This document shows positions 5,215 to 12,839 of a DNA stretch of 19,506 bases, in pieces (position 1 is the stretch's first letter; each line of letters begins with the position of its first letter). The DNA is taken from positions 1-19,506 of the forward strand of contig CAYOOT010000051.1 of assembly GCA_964405665.1 (NCBI GenBank), written 5' to 3'. This DNA is from CAYOOT01 sp964405665. GTDB lineage: Bacteria > Bdellovibrionota_C > UBA2361 > SZUA-149 > CAZDWZ01. The position numbers were made by a program, and so were the translations under genes. Below the pieces are notes generated by a model. The model saw only the letters and a list, made by a program, of their open reading frames with translations, was not told the origin of the DNA and searched no databases.

Positions 5215-7098
5215 GTGAGTCAAAGTTTTATAGATAAATATGAAATAGTTTCTACCATTGGGCGTGGTTCCATGGGTGTCGTTTATAAGGCCAAAGATCC
5301 TGAGATTGGCCGATTAGTGGCAATAAAAACTTTAAAATCTGTTTACATGGGCGATGATACTGCGGGGAATGAAGCTTTACAAAGATTCAGACAAGAATCC
5401 CGTTCTGCCGGGAAACTCCATCATCCCAATATTGTAACAATTTTTGAAGCAGGAAGAGCTTCTAATGGCAGTCCTTTTATTGTCATGGAATTTGTTGAAG
5501 GTAAAAGTTTAGAAGCGATGATCAGTGAAAATGGTGCCTTAGATTCACTTGCTGTTTTGCACTACCTCTCGCAAATTGCCAATGCCATCGATTACGCTCA
5601 TGCTCAAGATGTCATTCACCGAGATATTAAGCCCAGTAACATCATTATTGATACCAAACATAAACCATTTTTATTGGACTTTGGTGTTGCAAAATTAAGC
5701 GATACTTCTTTGACACCGGCAGGAACAGTTGTCGGCACTCCCAGTTATATGTCTCCGGAACAAATTCGGGGGACTGAACTTGATGGTCGAAGTGATATTT
5801 TTTCTTTAGCCGTAGTTGCTTTTGAAACTTTAACAGGGAAACGTCCTTTTCCTGGAAACGATTTTACTACGGTGGTCAGCAGTATCATTAATAAAGAGCC
5901 ACTTAGTTTTAAGGAAGTAGAAAGCAATCTTCCCGCGGCCTTGGAAAGGGTCTTGGATCGAGGAATGTCTAAGGATAAGACACAGCGTCAGCAAAGTGCT
6001 CTGGAATTAATCGATGAAGCTGCACAAACTTTAGGCGTGGTGATTGATGGCAATGGTTTGGTTGGTGGATATTATCCGGGAATGTTGGTAGAAGATCATC
6101 AAAAATCAAGTAATCTCTCACAAAGAGTAAAGGCAAAAACTGTAATCGGCAGTTTCAATGCCGATTCTTTGGGTTTAAAAGCAGCATTACAACATACAAA
6201 TCAAAAGAAAGATTCCTCAAACGATCAAGACGTAATTGCAACTTCAGCTTTTAATGCTGAAAAAATTGCCGAGAAAAAAGAAATCCCCAGTGAAAGTAAA
6301 TATAAAAAAGCGGCAGTTGATTATGCGGCAGCTGCAAATGAAAATTTAACTCAAAAATCTAATCCGGCAGTTAAGATTTTCTTTGGAGCAGTAATTGTAA
6401 TTTTAGTTATGCTCGGTATCGTCACTTCCAATTCTAAATTAACTAACAAGATTTTTGGAAGCAATGAGCAAAAAGTCGATTCCGAAATTTCTAAGGAAAC
6501 AGCTGAAGAGGTTGTTTCAGAAAAAGAAAATATCAAAGCTGAGTCCCTTAAAGAGGGATCTTCTTCTGAAGCTATGGAAATTTCCGATAAAGAACAGCAA
6601 GTCCCTCCTACAAAAGAAGTTGAAAATACAAAAGAAAAACTTGAAGTAAAAAAAGTGGAATTGCCAGCAGGTCCTTTTAATGCAGAGCAAATTTCTTCTC
6701 TTAGTAATGAACAGATTGCCTTGTTATTTTCAGAACACAGCGAGGATAAGGAAGCCCTTCGTTTAGCAATTCCCGAAGTTCTTAAAAGAGAGAAAGCGGA
6801 TTTGTTGCCTTTAGCATTAAAAAACGCCGATTATAAAATCAGAATTGATACTTTGAAGGCGATTTCATTTTTGGAAAAGAAGTCCAGAGAATTATTAACT
6901 CCTGAAGTCATTAATAGTCTTAGTGATACTGAATTTTTAGTTAGAGGTTTTGCCGTTAAAGTTTTGGCTCAAATTAAAACAACTGAAGCTATTGCCGCAT
7001 TAGAAGCCAGGCAGGCAGTTGAAAAAAATCAAATAGTTTTAAAAGTTTTAAACGATACAATCAGTCAAATTAAAAATAATAATGCGACTAAGGAGTAA
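5215..7098 (+). CDS. Membrane Ser/Thr protein kinase (PknB type) with extracytoplasmic HEAT-like domain
   Basis: A 627-aa Hanks-type kinase. The catalytic domain (residues ~9-275) is complete: G-loop GRGSMG (16-21), Lys38, alphaC Glu61, HRDIKPSN (135-142), DFG (155-157), a GTPSYMSPEQ activation/P+1 segment and SDIFSLAVVAFE. A linker leads to one membrane helix (~386-405, IFFGAVIVILVMLGIVTS) and an acidic Glu/Lys-rich stalk. The C-terminal domain (~483-627) consists of repeated helices (LLPLALKNADYKIRIDTLKA, SDTEFLVRGFAVKVLAQI) resembling HEAT/ARM repeats and would lie outside the membrane. PASTA repeats are absent. Start GTG at 5215, weakly supported by GGTGGG just upstream. It is followed after 3 nt by the LysM lipoprotein gene, so the two are surely co-transcribed. 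Substrates are unknown. Confidence 0.93.
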   Translation: MSQSFIDKYEIVSTIGRGSMGVVYKAKDPEIGRLVAIKTLKSVYMGDDTAGNEALQRFRQESRSAGKLHHPNIVTIFEAGRASNGSPFIVMEFVEGKSLEAMISENGALDSLAVLHYLSQIANAIDYAHAQDVIHRDIKPSNIIIDTKHKPFLLDFGVAKLSDTSLTPAGTVVGTPSYMSPEQIRGTELDGRSDIFSLAVVAFETLTGKRPFPGNDFTTVVSSIINKEPLSFKEVESNLPAALERVLDRGMSKDKTQRQQSALELIDEAAQTLGVVIDGNGLVGGYYPGMLVEDHQKSSNLSQRVKAKTVIGSFNADSLGLKAALQHTNQKKDSSNDQDVIATSAFNAEKIAEKKEIPSESKYKKAAVDYAAAANENLTQKSNPAVKIFFGAVIVILVMLGIVTSNSKLTNKIFGSNEQKVDSEISKETAEEVVSEKENIKAESLKEGSSSEAMEISDKEQQVPPTKEVENTKEKLEVKKVELPAGPFNAEQISSLSNEQIALLFSEHSEDKEALRLAIPEVLKREKADLLPLALKNADYKIRIDTLKAISFLEKKSRELLTPEVINSLSDTEFLVRGFAVKVLAQIKTTEAIAALEARQAVEKNQIVLKVLNDTISQIKNNNATKE

Positions 7099-7101
7099 AT
7101 T

Positions 7102-7746
7102 ATGAAAAAAATGAATGACATAATGGGAACTTTAATTATTTTGTTTATTTTCTTAGGACTAGTTTCTTGTATAAAAAAGCCAGTGGAAGAGCCTTCGGAG
7201 ACAGCACATATTGAAGAAACGAAACCTGCGGATTTAATACACAAAGTTAGCTTTTCTGGTGAAACTCTGGCGATGATTGCTAATTGGTATACCGGAAAAA
7301 GTTCCAATTGGAAGCTGATTATAGAGGCTAATCCTAAAATCAAGCCTGAAAAAATTGCACTTGGACAAGAAATTATTATTCCAGGCAAATTAATTATCCA
7401 AAGAAATCCCTTAACAAAGAAATTTGTTCAAGAATCTTTTGCTAAAAGAAAACTTTTGCCAAGTACGGATGGTTTAGGAAAAGATCAAGTGACCTCAGGT
7501 GCAGGAGAAGAAATACAAAAAAACACAAACAATTCAGAACAAGAACCTAATGCAGAAAAATCTGAGCATGGAATATTCGTTGATCCTTCACAGGTTTCTG
7601 TGGGAAAAGAAACTCCAGATAAAGTAATTAAGGAAGTTGAAGAAATAAATAAAGAAGCTCGAACTCAACCTTACCAAAAATCTGATAAGCCAACTAATAA
7701 TGATGAGGAAAGAGAAAAACTTTTAGATGAGTTGTTAACTCAGTAG
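7102..7746 (+). CDS. LysM-domain lipoprotein
   Basis: A 214-aa secreted protein. A hydrophobic signal sequence ends in the lipobox LVSC (residues 20-23), so Cys23 should be lipidated and the protein membrane-anchored. Residues ~48-96 form one LysM domain (KVSFSGETLAMIANWYTGKS to GQEIIIPGKL), a fold that usually binds peptidoglycan or other GlcNAc polymers. The remaining ~115 residues are polar, Lys/Glu/Asn-rich and probably disordered. AAGGAG at 7090-7095, overlapping the end of the upstream kinase gene, lies 6 nt from the ATG and makes this one of the strongest ribosome-binding sites in the window. Placement between two membrane kinases suggests it helps present or sense the cell wall for them; that role is inferred. 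Confidence 0.9.
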   Translation: MKKMNDIMGTLIILFIFLGLVSCIKKPVEEPSETAHIEETKPADLIHKVSFSGETLAMIANWYTGKSSNWKLIIEANPKIKPEKIALGQEIIIPGKLIIQRNPLTKKFVQESFAKRKLLPSTDGLGKDQVTSGAGEEIQKNTNNSEQEPNAEKSEHGIFVDPSQVSVGKETPDKVIKEVEEINKEARTQPYQKSDKPTNNDEEREKLLDELLTQ

Positions 7747-7818
7747 GCACGGTTCTAACCCTGCATTGGCAAGATGCAAGACATATGATGACCTCAATAA
7801 GTAGGCTTAGAACTCGCC
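7746..7818 (+). repeat. Imperfect inverted repeat spanning the LysM-kinase2 gap
   Basis: GGCACGGTTCTAACC (7746-7760) and GGCTTAGAACTCGCC (7804-7818) are near reverse complements with two single-base bulges. They enclose a smaller TGCAT...ATGCA stem. The structure fills the 75-nt gap and ends 3 nt before the ATG at 7822. It may influence translation or processing of the second kinase message. Confidence 0.45.
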
Positions 7819-7821
7819 TCT

Positions 7822-10173
7822 ATGGGAAATTCAATTTACGATGAGTATAGGTTTTTAATGGATACAAGCAACAAAGCCCCCAATGGATTAGTTTTTGAAT
7901 CGGGCATGATTGTAGCAAGTCGTTATGAAATTCGAGAGCGACTTGGTGCCGGTGGTATGGGCATGGTTTATTTAGCTAAAGATAAAGATCTAGATGGAGA
8001 AACAATCGCTCTGAAATTATTACTTCCTCATTTGGCCTTAGATGAGACTGCCTTTCGACGTTTTAGAAATGAAGTATTAGTTGCCAGAACATTGACTCAT
8101 CCCAATATCGTTAGAACACATGATATTGGAAAGACGGAAGTCGGTTATTCTTATATCTCAATGGAATATGTCGATGGTATCAGTTTAAAAGACAAGCTTT
8201 TTACTACAACTGGGCAAGCGGTTTTAACTTTTGAAGAAGCGGTCAAAATACTTTTTCAAATTATTAATGGTATTTCTTATGCTCATGGCAAAGGAATAAT
8301 TCATCGTGATTTAAAACCTGCTAACGTTTTAATCAACTCAAATGGAGAAGTTAAACTTGCTGATTTTGGAACAGCGCGCTTCGTTAATATTGATACAGCT
8401 TTAACTCAAACCGGGCAGATGATGGGAACCCCTGATTATATGTCTCCCGAGCAAATTAAAGGAGAAGAGCTTACGCCGGCCTGCGATATCTACGCTTTGG
8501 GAATTATGTCCTATGAATTGGTGATGGGTAAAAAGCCTTTTAGCGCCGATTCGGCAGTTGCTTTGGCCTTTAAGCATGTTAATGATCCCCTACCCAAATT
8601 TTCCAATCCAGCAAAGGGAATTCCCAAGTGGTTTGAAGATTTTGTATTCAAGGCCACAGCCAAGAAAAGAGAAGATCGTTTTTCATCAATGGCAGAGATG
8701 AGCGCCATTTTATTAAAACATTATCCGACATTGAGTACCGGTTCTCAAGGAACAATTTTTTCTGTAGATGTTAATTCTTTGCGCTCAGTAGTTAATTCTA
8801 ATAATCAAGAAGACAAGAATAGTGATTTTAAATTAGGAACATCTGGTTCCAATAAAAAAGATATTGATAATTGGAACTTTGGAGATTCTTCTCGTCCAGT
8901 AGTTTTTGTCGAGGAACAAACAGCTAATTTTTCTTTTATAAAATGGCTTTTATTATTTCTATTGATACTCGCTGTCGGACATAAAATCAGTTTAAAAACA
9001 TTCCCTGCCTATAAACAATTGATTGGGGGTAATTTTCCTTTACTTTTAAAAATTTCTGCTGAAAAGATTGAACCAGAAAAAATAGAAAATCAAATAGTGA
9101 AAAATGAGCAGGAAGAAAGAGAAAACTATGCCAAAGAACTTGATAATTTTTTGGAAAATGATTCTAAGGAAGAAAAAACAAATCTTAATAAAAAACAGAA
9201 CTTGCTTGCGCTAGCCACTCAAACAGCAGCCCCGACTGTTACTACAACTATTCCCAAAGAAGAAACCACAATTACCACAACAACACTTAAAGTAAGTACA
9301 ACTTTAGCAGTTAAAGAAGAACCGGTAATAATTTCTCCCAATCAATTAAGTTTCTCTGGCTATCTGATGTTTAAAGAAGGTGAAAAAACTATCCTGGATT
9401 CGCATGTTGCTCCGCAACAAGTTGCGTTTTTAAGTTGGACTGCGAAATTGGATATTAAGGGTGGTGCGGCAAAAGATCTTCTTCCGGACACGGATCAATT
9501 GAAATCCTTATTTAGTATCAATGTGGTTGATTTAAATTCCTCCAATATTATTGCTAAATTGTCCCCACTTTCGGCGCAACTTGCTTCTCGAGAAAGCAGA
9601 AAGTTACTGGTTATGGGAAATCTTCAAGAGTTTGCTCAAAAAAATCCAGTTCCGGGAAATTATCGTTTGGATTTAGTAAAGTCAGGTGAATTAGTCTTAT
9701 CTTCAACCTTAAGTATTTTGGGAGATTCCAATTCTATAAAACCAGAACTGCTGGAGAATAAAGTCTCTAATACTTTGCCTCTGGCTAAAGGTCATGAAGA
9801 AAGAATTTCTCCAGAACCGGTAGTTAGTCCGTCTTTAGTTCCCCAAGAAACACCTCCTGTTAGTGTAGCAACCGAAACCTATCGCGGAGTATTTAATTTT
9901 ACGGACAAGGTAGGTTCCCTCGATGAAAAGAGAAATTTTACGTTGGAAATTGCAGTAAGTAATGAAAAAGTCAGCGGCAAAGCAAGCATTGCCGGTTTTG
10001 AGGATTTTTCAGTTGAAGGTAAGGTCTTGGCTCGAGGAATGGAATTAGAACTTAGAAATTCCAGTTATGGAATCAGACTAACTTCCGGTTTAAAAAACGA
10101 TCGCATTCGCGGTCTTTATAGTTTTCCTGCGTTTCAGAAAAAAGGCAATTGGGAAGTCAGTTTGGCTAAGTAA
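7822..10173 (+). CDS. Membrane Ser/Thr protein kinase with Thr-rich linker and beta-rich extracytoplasmic domains
   Basis: A 783-aa Hanks-type kinase. The catalytic domain (residues ~35-300) has G-loop GAGGMG (42-47), Lys65, HRDLKPAN (161-168), DFG (181-183), MGTPDYMSPEQIKG and CDIYALGIMSYELVMGKKPF, all key residues present. A ~70-aa linker leads to one membrane helix (~372-387, WLLLFLLILAVG). Outside lie a charged helical stretch, a Thr-rich linker (~466-495), a region with beta/Ig-like character (~505-640), a second linker and a ~95-residue terminal domain of alternating strands (EISVS-like, FTLEIAVSNEKVSGKASI). None of the outer domains matches a family I know. ATG at 7822 lacks a Shine-Dalgarno; ATG codons at 7858 and 7906 also precede the kinase core. 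The kinase differs clearly from the one at 5215 outside the catalytic core, so this is not a recent duplication. Confidence 0.92.
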   Translation: MGNSIYDEYRFLMDTSNKAPNGLVFESGMIVASRYEIRERLGAGGMGMVYLAKDKDLDGETIALKLLLPHLALDETAFRRFRNEVLVARTLTHPNIVRTHDIGKTEVGYSYISMEYVDGISLKDKLFTTTGQAVLTFEEAVKILFQIINGISYAHGKGIIHRDLKPANVLINSNGEVKLADFGTARFVNIDTALTQTGQMMGTPDYMSPEQIKGEELTPACDIYALGIMSYELVMGKKPFSADSAVALAFKHVNDPLPKFSNPAKGIPKWFEDFVFKATAKKREDRFSSMAEMSAILLKHYPTLSTGSQGTIFSVDVNSLRSVVNSNNQEDKNSDFKLGTSGSNKKDIDNWNFGDSSRPVVFVEEQTANFSFIKWLLLFLLILAVGHKISLKTFPAYKQLIGGNFPLLLKISAEKIEPEKIENQIVKNEQEERENYAKELDNFLENDSKEEKTNLNKKQNLLALATQTAAPTVTTTIPKEETTITTTTLKVSTTLAVKEEPVIISPNQLSFSGYLMFKEGEKTILDSHVAPQQVAFLSWTAKLDIKGGAAKDLLPDTDQLKSLFSINVVDLNSSNIIAKLSPLSAQLASRESRKLLVMGNLQEFAQKNPVPGNYRLDLVKSGELVLSSTLSILGDSNSIKPELLENKVSNTLPLAKGHEERISPEPVVSPSLVPQETPPVSVATETYRGVFNFTDKVGSLDEKRNFTLEIAVSNEKVSGKASIAGFEDFSVEGKVLARGMELELRNSSYGIRLTSGLKNDRIRGLYSFPAFQKKGNWEVSLAK

Positions 10174-10192
10174 TCTTAATGGATCTTCACTA

Positions 10193-10837
10193 ATGAAAGA
10201 AGGTGTTATTCTTTTACATGGAATATTTCGAACTCGATACAGTATGCGATCTTTGGCGAAGTATTTGGAACGAGAAAATTTCAAAGTCTTAAATTTAGGT
10301 TATCAATCGACAAAATATCCGATTGAAGAATTAATTGAAATTATTCATCCGGCAATCATAGATTTCAATCAAAAAAATGATTTTGATAAACTGCATTTTG
10401 TCGGATATTCAATGGGATCACTTTTAATCAGAGCCTACTTAAAAAATCATTTTCCCAAAAATTTAAGCAGGGTAGTAATGCTTGGTCCTCCCAATCAAGG
10501 AAGTGAGGTTGCCGATAGAATACAAAACTTCTTTTTATATAAGTGGCTATATGGACCAGCAGGCCAACAATTAATTACCAATCAGGAAAATTTTAAAAAG
10601 ATATTTGCGGAAACTAATTTTGAGTTGGGAATAATTGCCGGTAATAAAACCCTCGATCCGATTTCTTCCAGAATCATTGGCATTGCCAATGATGGAAAAG
10701 TATCAATTGAGAGTACCAAACTCGAAGGAATGAAGGATCATATTGTAGTGCCAGTAAATCATACTCTTTTTCCTGAAAATAAAAAAGTTAAAGAGCTTAC
10801 CGCATATTTTTTGAAAAATGGAAAATTTAGCAGTTAA
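10193..10837 (+). CDS. Alpha/beta hydrolase, lipase/esterase-like
   Basis: A 214-aa protein with a lipase-type alpha/beta-hydrolase layout: ILLHGIFRT near the start (HG at residues 9-10, oxyanion-hole strand), the nucleophile elbow GYSMGS with Ser73, and candidate acid and base Asp167 (NDGK) and His190 (NHTLF). MLGPPNQGSEVAD follows the pattern of triacylglycerol-lipase-like proteins (PPNxGS). No signal peptide is visible, so it is probably cytoplasmic. It starts 19 nt after the second kinase stop, without a Shine-Dalgarno, and is likely the last gene of that operon. Its final codons and TAA lie in the left arm of palindrome 3. Substrate unknown; an ester or acyl lipid is a guess from family only. 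Confidence 0.85.
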   Translation: MKEGVILLHGIFRTRYSMRSLAKYLERENFKVLNLGYQSTKYPIEELIEIIHPAIIDFNQKNDFDKLHFVGYSMGSLLIRAYLKNHFPKNLSRVVMLGPPNQGSEVADRIQNFFLYKWLYGPAGQQLITNQENFKKIFAETNFELGIIAGNKTLDPISSRIIGIANDGKVSIESTKLEGMKDHIVVPVNHTLFPENKKVKELTAYFLKNGKFSS

Positions 10838-10933
10838 CTCTGTAGGGGGGGCAGGGCTTGTCCCTGCCCGTAATACCAAATATGGCTAAACGGGCAGGCA
10901 CAAGACCTGCCCCTACAGAGCTAACTGCTAAAT
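10825..10933. repeat. Long palindrome 3 between convergent genes
   Basis: Arms of about 43-46 nt, 10825-10870 and 10891-10933, are imperfect reverse complements. The first 23 bp (ATTTAGCAGTTA... to GTAGGG) match except at 10837/10921. Further in, the left arm has seven Gs where the right has four, and some bases differ. Both arms carry a GTAGGGGCAGG-type unit with GTAGGGG facing outward, each with its own stem (GGCAGG/CCTGCC). The left arm contains the hydrolase stop; the right arm ends at the base before the SAM-hydrolase stop (10934). It could serve as a two-way terminator. Confidence 0.9.
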
Positions 10934-11758
10934 CTAATCAATCTTACAGATCTCCAACTTATCTCCAGCACTCAAAGAATAATCCTCAACAAAAGAACCA
11001 AGATTTTTAGCAATAGCTATTCGCAGGTAATCATCTTTGAGAATCAAATACTCTCCTTTATTTACTTCTCCAAAAGTATTAACCACCGGTAAAATTAACT
11101 CTTTCTGGTCAGGAAATTTAATTTTTATTTTATCTCCTATTTTAATTCCCATCTCGTCCCAAACTTGATGTAAAATGTTTAAGTGCACGGAGCCAAATTT
11201 ATTAATTTGAATAACACTGGCAATAATTTTGTTGTTTTCAATTACTGCTTCATCATAAGCAGCAGGACAAAGTGAATTAAAATCAATTTTTGGACCAAAG
11301 CTTTCCATCGCAACTCCATTTGCCAGATGGGCAGCCGCTGGTGCGAAGATATCTCGTCCATGAAAGATGTGAGAAACAGGCTGATTCATGTAACTAGGAT
11401 TGGTAATATGCTGAATCCGCTGCACTCCACCAAGAACTCTTATTGCCGGATGAAAAATACCATTGTCCGGCCCGATAAAATAATCTCCTCGGCCAACTTC
11501 AATGATAATCGGTTTTCTTTTTGTTCCCACTCCTGGATCACAAACACAAACATGAATACCCACAGGTATTTTAGCAATCGTTTCCATCGTTCTGGCTGCA
11601 ACAATAGTATTAAACCCTGGGATGCCATGCATCAAGTGAATAACTCTTGCTTGCGGAGCAAGAGCAAAAATAATTCCTTCCATATGTCCGATTCCTTGCG
11701 ATTGAACGGCAAAATCGGAAGAGAGAGTGATTAAAGGGATATTGTTTTTTGAATTCAT
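10934..11758 (-). CDS. S-adenosyl-L-methionine hydrolase (adenosine-forming), DUF62 / SAM hydroxide adenosyltransferase
   Basis: A 274-aa member of the SAM-dependent chlorinase/fluorinase superfamily, most of which hydrolyse SAM to adenosine and methionine. Seen: ITLSSDF (Asp15), DPGVG (74-78), GPDNG (96-100), FHGRDIFAPAAAHLANG (132-148) and a C-terminal beta domain starting VIQINKFGSVHLNI. The Asp74-Arg81-His133 spacing (7 and 52 residues) is the same as the catalytic D-R-H triad I recall for the archaeal hydrolase PH0463, so hydrolysis rather than halogenation is expected. ATG at 11758 is preferred; TTG at 11767 would add three residues. No clear Shine-Dalgarno. It lies 34 bp downstream of the binding-protein gene on the same strand, probably one operon. 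It is presumably cytoplasmic, where it would lower SAM or supply adenosine and methionine. Confidence 0.92.
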   Translation of the reverse strand: MNSKNNIPLITLSSDFAVQSQGIGHMEGIIFALAPQARVIHLMHGIPGFNTIVAARTMETIAKIPVGIHVCVCDPGVGTKRKPIIIEVGRGDYFIGPDNGIFHPAIRVLGGVQRIQHITNPSYMNQPVSHIFHGRDIFAPAAAHLANGVAMESFGPKIDFNSLCPAAYDEAVIENNKIIASVIQINKFGSVHLNILHQVWDEMGIKIGDKIKIKFPDQKELILPVVNTFGEVNKGEYLILKDDYLRIAIAKNLGSFVEDYSLSAGDKLEICKID

Positions 11759-11792
11759 TTCTATCAAATCTTATCAAAGTAAATTCTGCTAA

Positions 11793-12794
11793 TCAATAAG
11801 ACACAAATTTATTTTCTTTTATTGTTTTTAATTTTAGTTCTCCGGAAAGGACTCCATTGTGATCAAAAGTATTTTCTGAAGTGAGTTTTTTGATCATACA
11901 TTCATTGTTTCCAGCACAAGGAATAGCAGCATTAACTAGTAATTCTGCTGCCAATTTTGGAAAAACTTCTAAAGCTTCTTTTTCTCCGATATCCGGATAG
12001 GAATAGATCATATTTTTTCCATTTTCTCCGACGACTTTTAAAACATCCTCGGATTGTACTGAATACACGGAATAAACCGGAATACTTTTTAAACCGACAT
12101 TATTTAATTCCTTAAAAATACCGCCTAAGATTGGAAAAGCGTCAGGAATATAGAGTGCTTGAGGTTGTAGTTGCTTAACTTTTAAGGCAATTGTTTTAAG
12201 TTCAGAGAGATCTTCACTATTGTAAGCTAATGTTGCAATAATTTTACCTTTAAATTTTTCTTTAAAAGCAGCTTCATGCGCCCTGCTAAATTGATTTTCT
12301 TTAAAAATAATTATTGTGCTTTTTATTACAAACTCATTAAGTTTTTCTGCAAGAAAGTGACTTTCTTTTTCGATGCTTGCTTGAGTGGAAAACATTCTGC
12401 CTCCTGATAGCTCGTATACTTTCTCTGGTGCGCTACTTCCCAAAACAGCCAGATCTTGATTGGACTTGATTAAGGGAGAAATCGCACTTTGAGGAGATCC
12501 ACACCAGGGGCCAAGAAAAAGAGAAATTCCTTCCAAACCGGAAAGCTTTTTGTAAGCCTTAACTGCCATATTGGGATCGCAACCTTCGTCTTCAAAAAAG
12601 AATTTAATCTTCTCATTGGAAAAAGCTGCGATTGTTTCCTGAATTTTCATTCCATAACGGGCAAAGGGTCCTGTTAATGGAAGTAAAACACCGATTTTTA
12701 TTTTTGCTTGGTCGACTTTATTCTCAGCAAAGGAAATTGAAGGAAAAAATAAGGAAGCAAATACAAAATATAATATTAATTTATTTTTATTCAT
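11793..12794 (-). CDS. Periplasmic substrate-binding protein, branched-chain amino acid (LivJ-like) type
   Basis: A 333-aa type I periplasmic-binding protein. Residues 1-23 form a Sec signal peptide (MNKNKLILYFVFASLFF..., cleavage after SFA23). The mature protein opens with IKIGVLLPLTGPFARYGMK, the hallmark of the Peripla_BP_6/LivJ group, and continues with GPWCGSPQSAISPLI and the lobe-crossing LYIPDAFPILGGIFKELNNVG. ATG at 12794 is favoured: AAAGGA lies about 6 nt upstream; the TTG at 12800 would only add two residues. No permease or ATPase genes of an ABC importer are nearby, so it is an orphan, perhaps sensing rather than importing. It precedes the SAM-hydrolase gene in a likely operon and is divergent, with a 45-bp gap, from the Cys-rich gene at 12840. 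Ligand unknown. Confidence 0.9.
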   Translation of the reverse strand: MNKNKLILYFVFASLFFPSISFAENKVDQAKIKIGVLLPLTGPFARYGMKIQETIAAFSNEKIKFFFEDEGCDPNMAVKAYKKLSGLEGISLFLGPWCGSPQSAISPLIKSNQDLAVLGSSAPEKVYELSGGRMFSTQASIEKESHFLAEKLNEFVIKSTIIIFKENQFSRAHEAAFKEKFKGKIIATLAYNSEDLSELKTIALKVKQLQPQALYIPDAFPILGGIFKELNNVGLKSIPVYSVYSVQSEDVLKVVGENGKNMIYSYPDIGEKEALEVFPKLAAELLVNAAIPCAGNNECMIKKLTSENTFDHNGVLSGELKLKTIKENKFVSY

Positions 12795-12821
12795 GATCAA
12801 TCCTTTAATCCCCTAGCAAAT

Positions 12822-12827
12822 TATGAT
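12822..12827 (+). promoter_or_regulatory. Possible -10 box of the Cys-rich protein gene
   Basis: TATGAT ends 12 nt before the ATG at 12840, so the transcript would have a leader of only a few bases and no Shine-Dalgarno. No good -35 is visible in the 45-bp divergent gap, which must also hold the start signals of the minus-strand gene. Confidence 0.25.
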
Positions 12828-12839
12828 AGATTTTATCAA

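Noticed and set aside
11645..11665. CTCTTGCT...AGCAAGAG 8-bp inverted repeat in the SAM-hydrolase gene
   Set aside because: Short enough to be expected by chance in a window of this size; not comparable with the 21-bp-stem hairpin in nnr.
11327..11734. Plus-strand 135-aa frame opposite the SAM-hydrolase gene
   Set aside because: Low-complexity Asn/Ser-rich translation, antisense to a gene with intact catalytic motifs.
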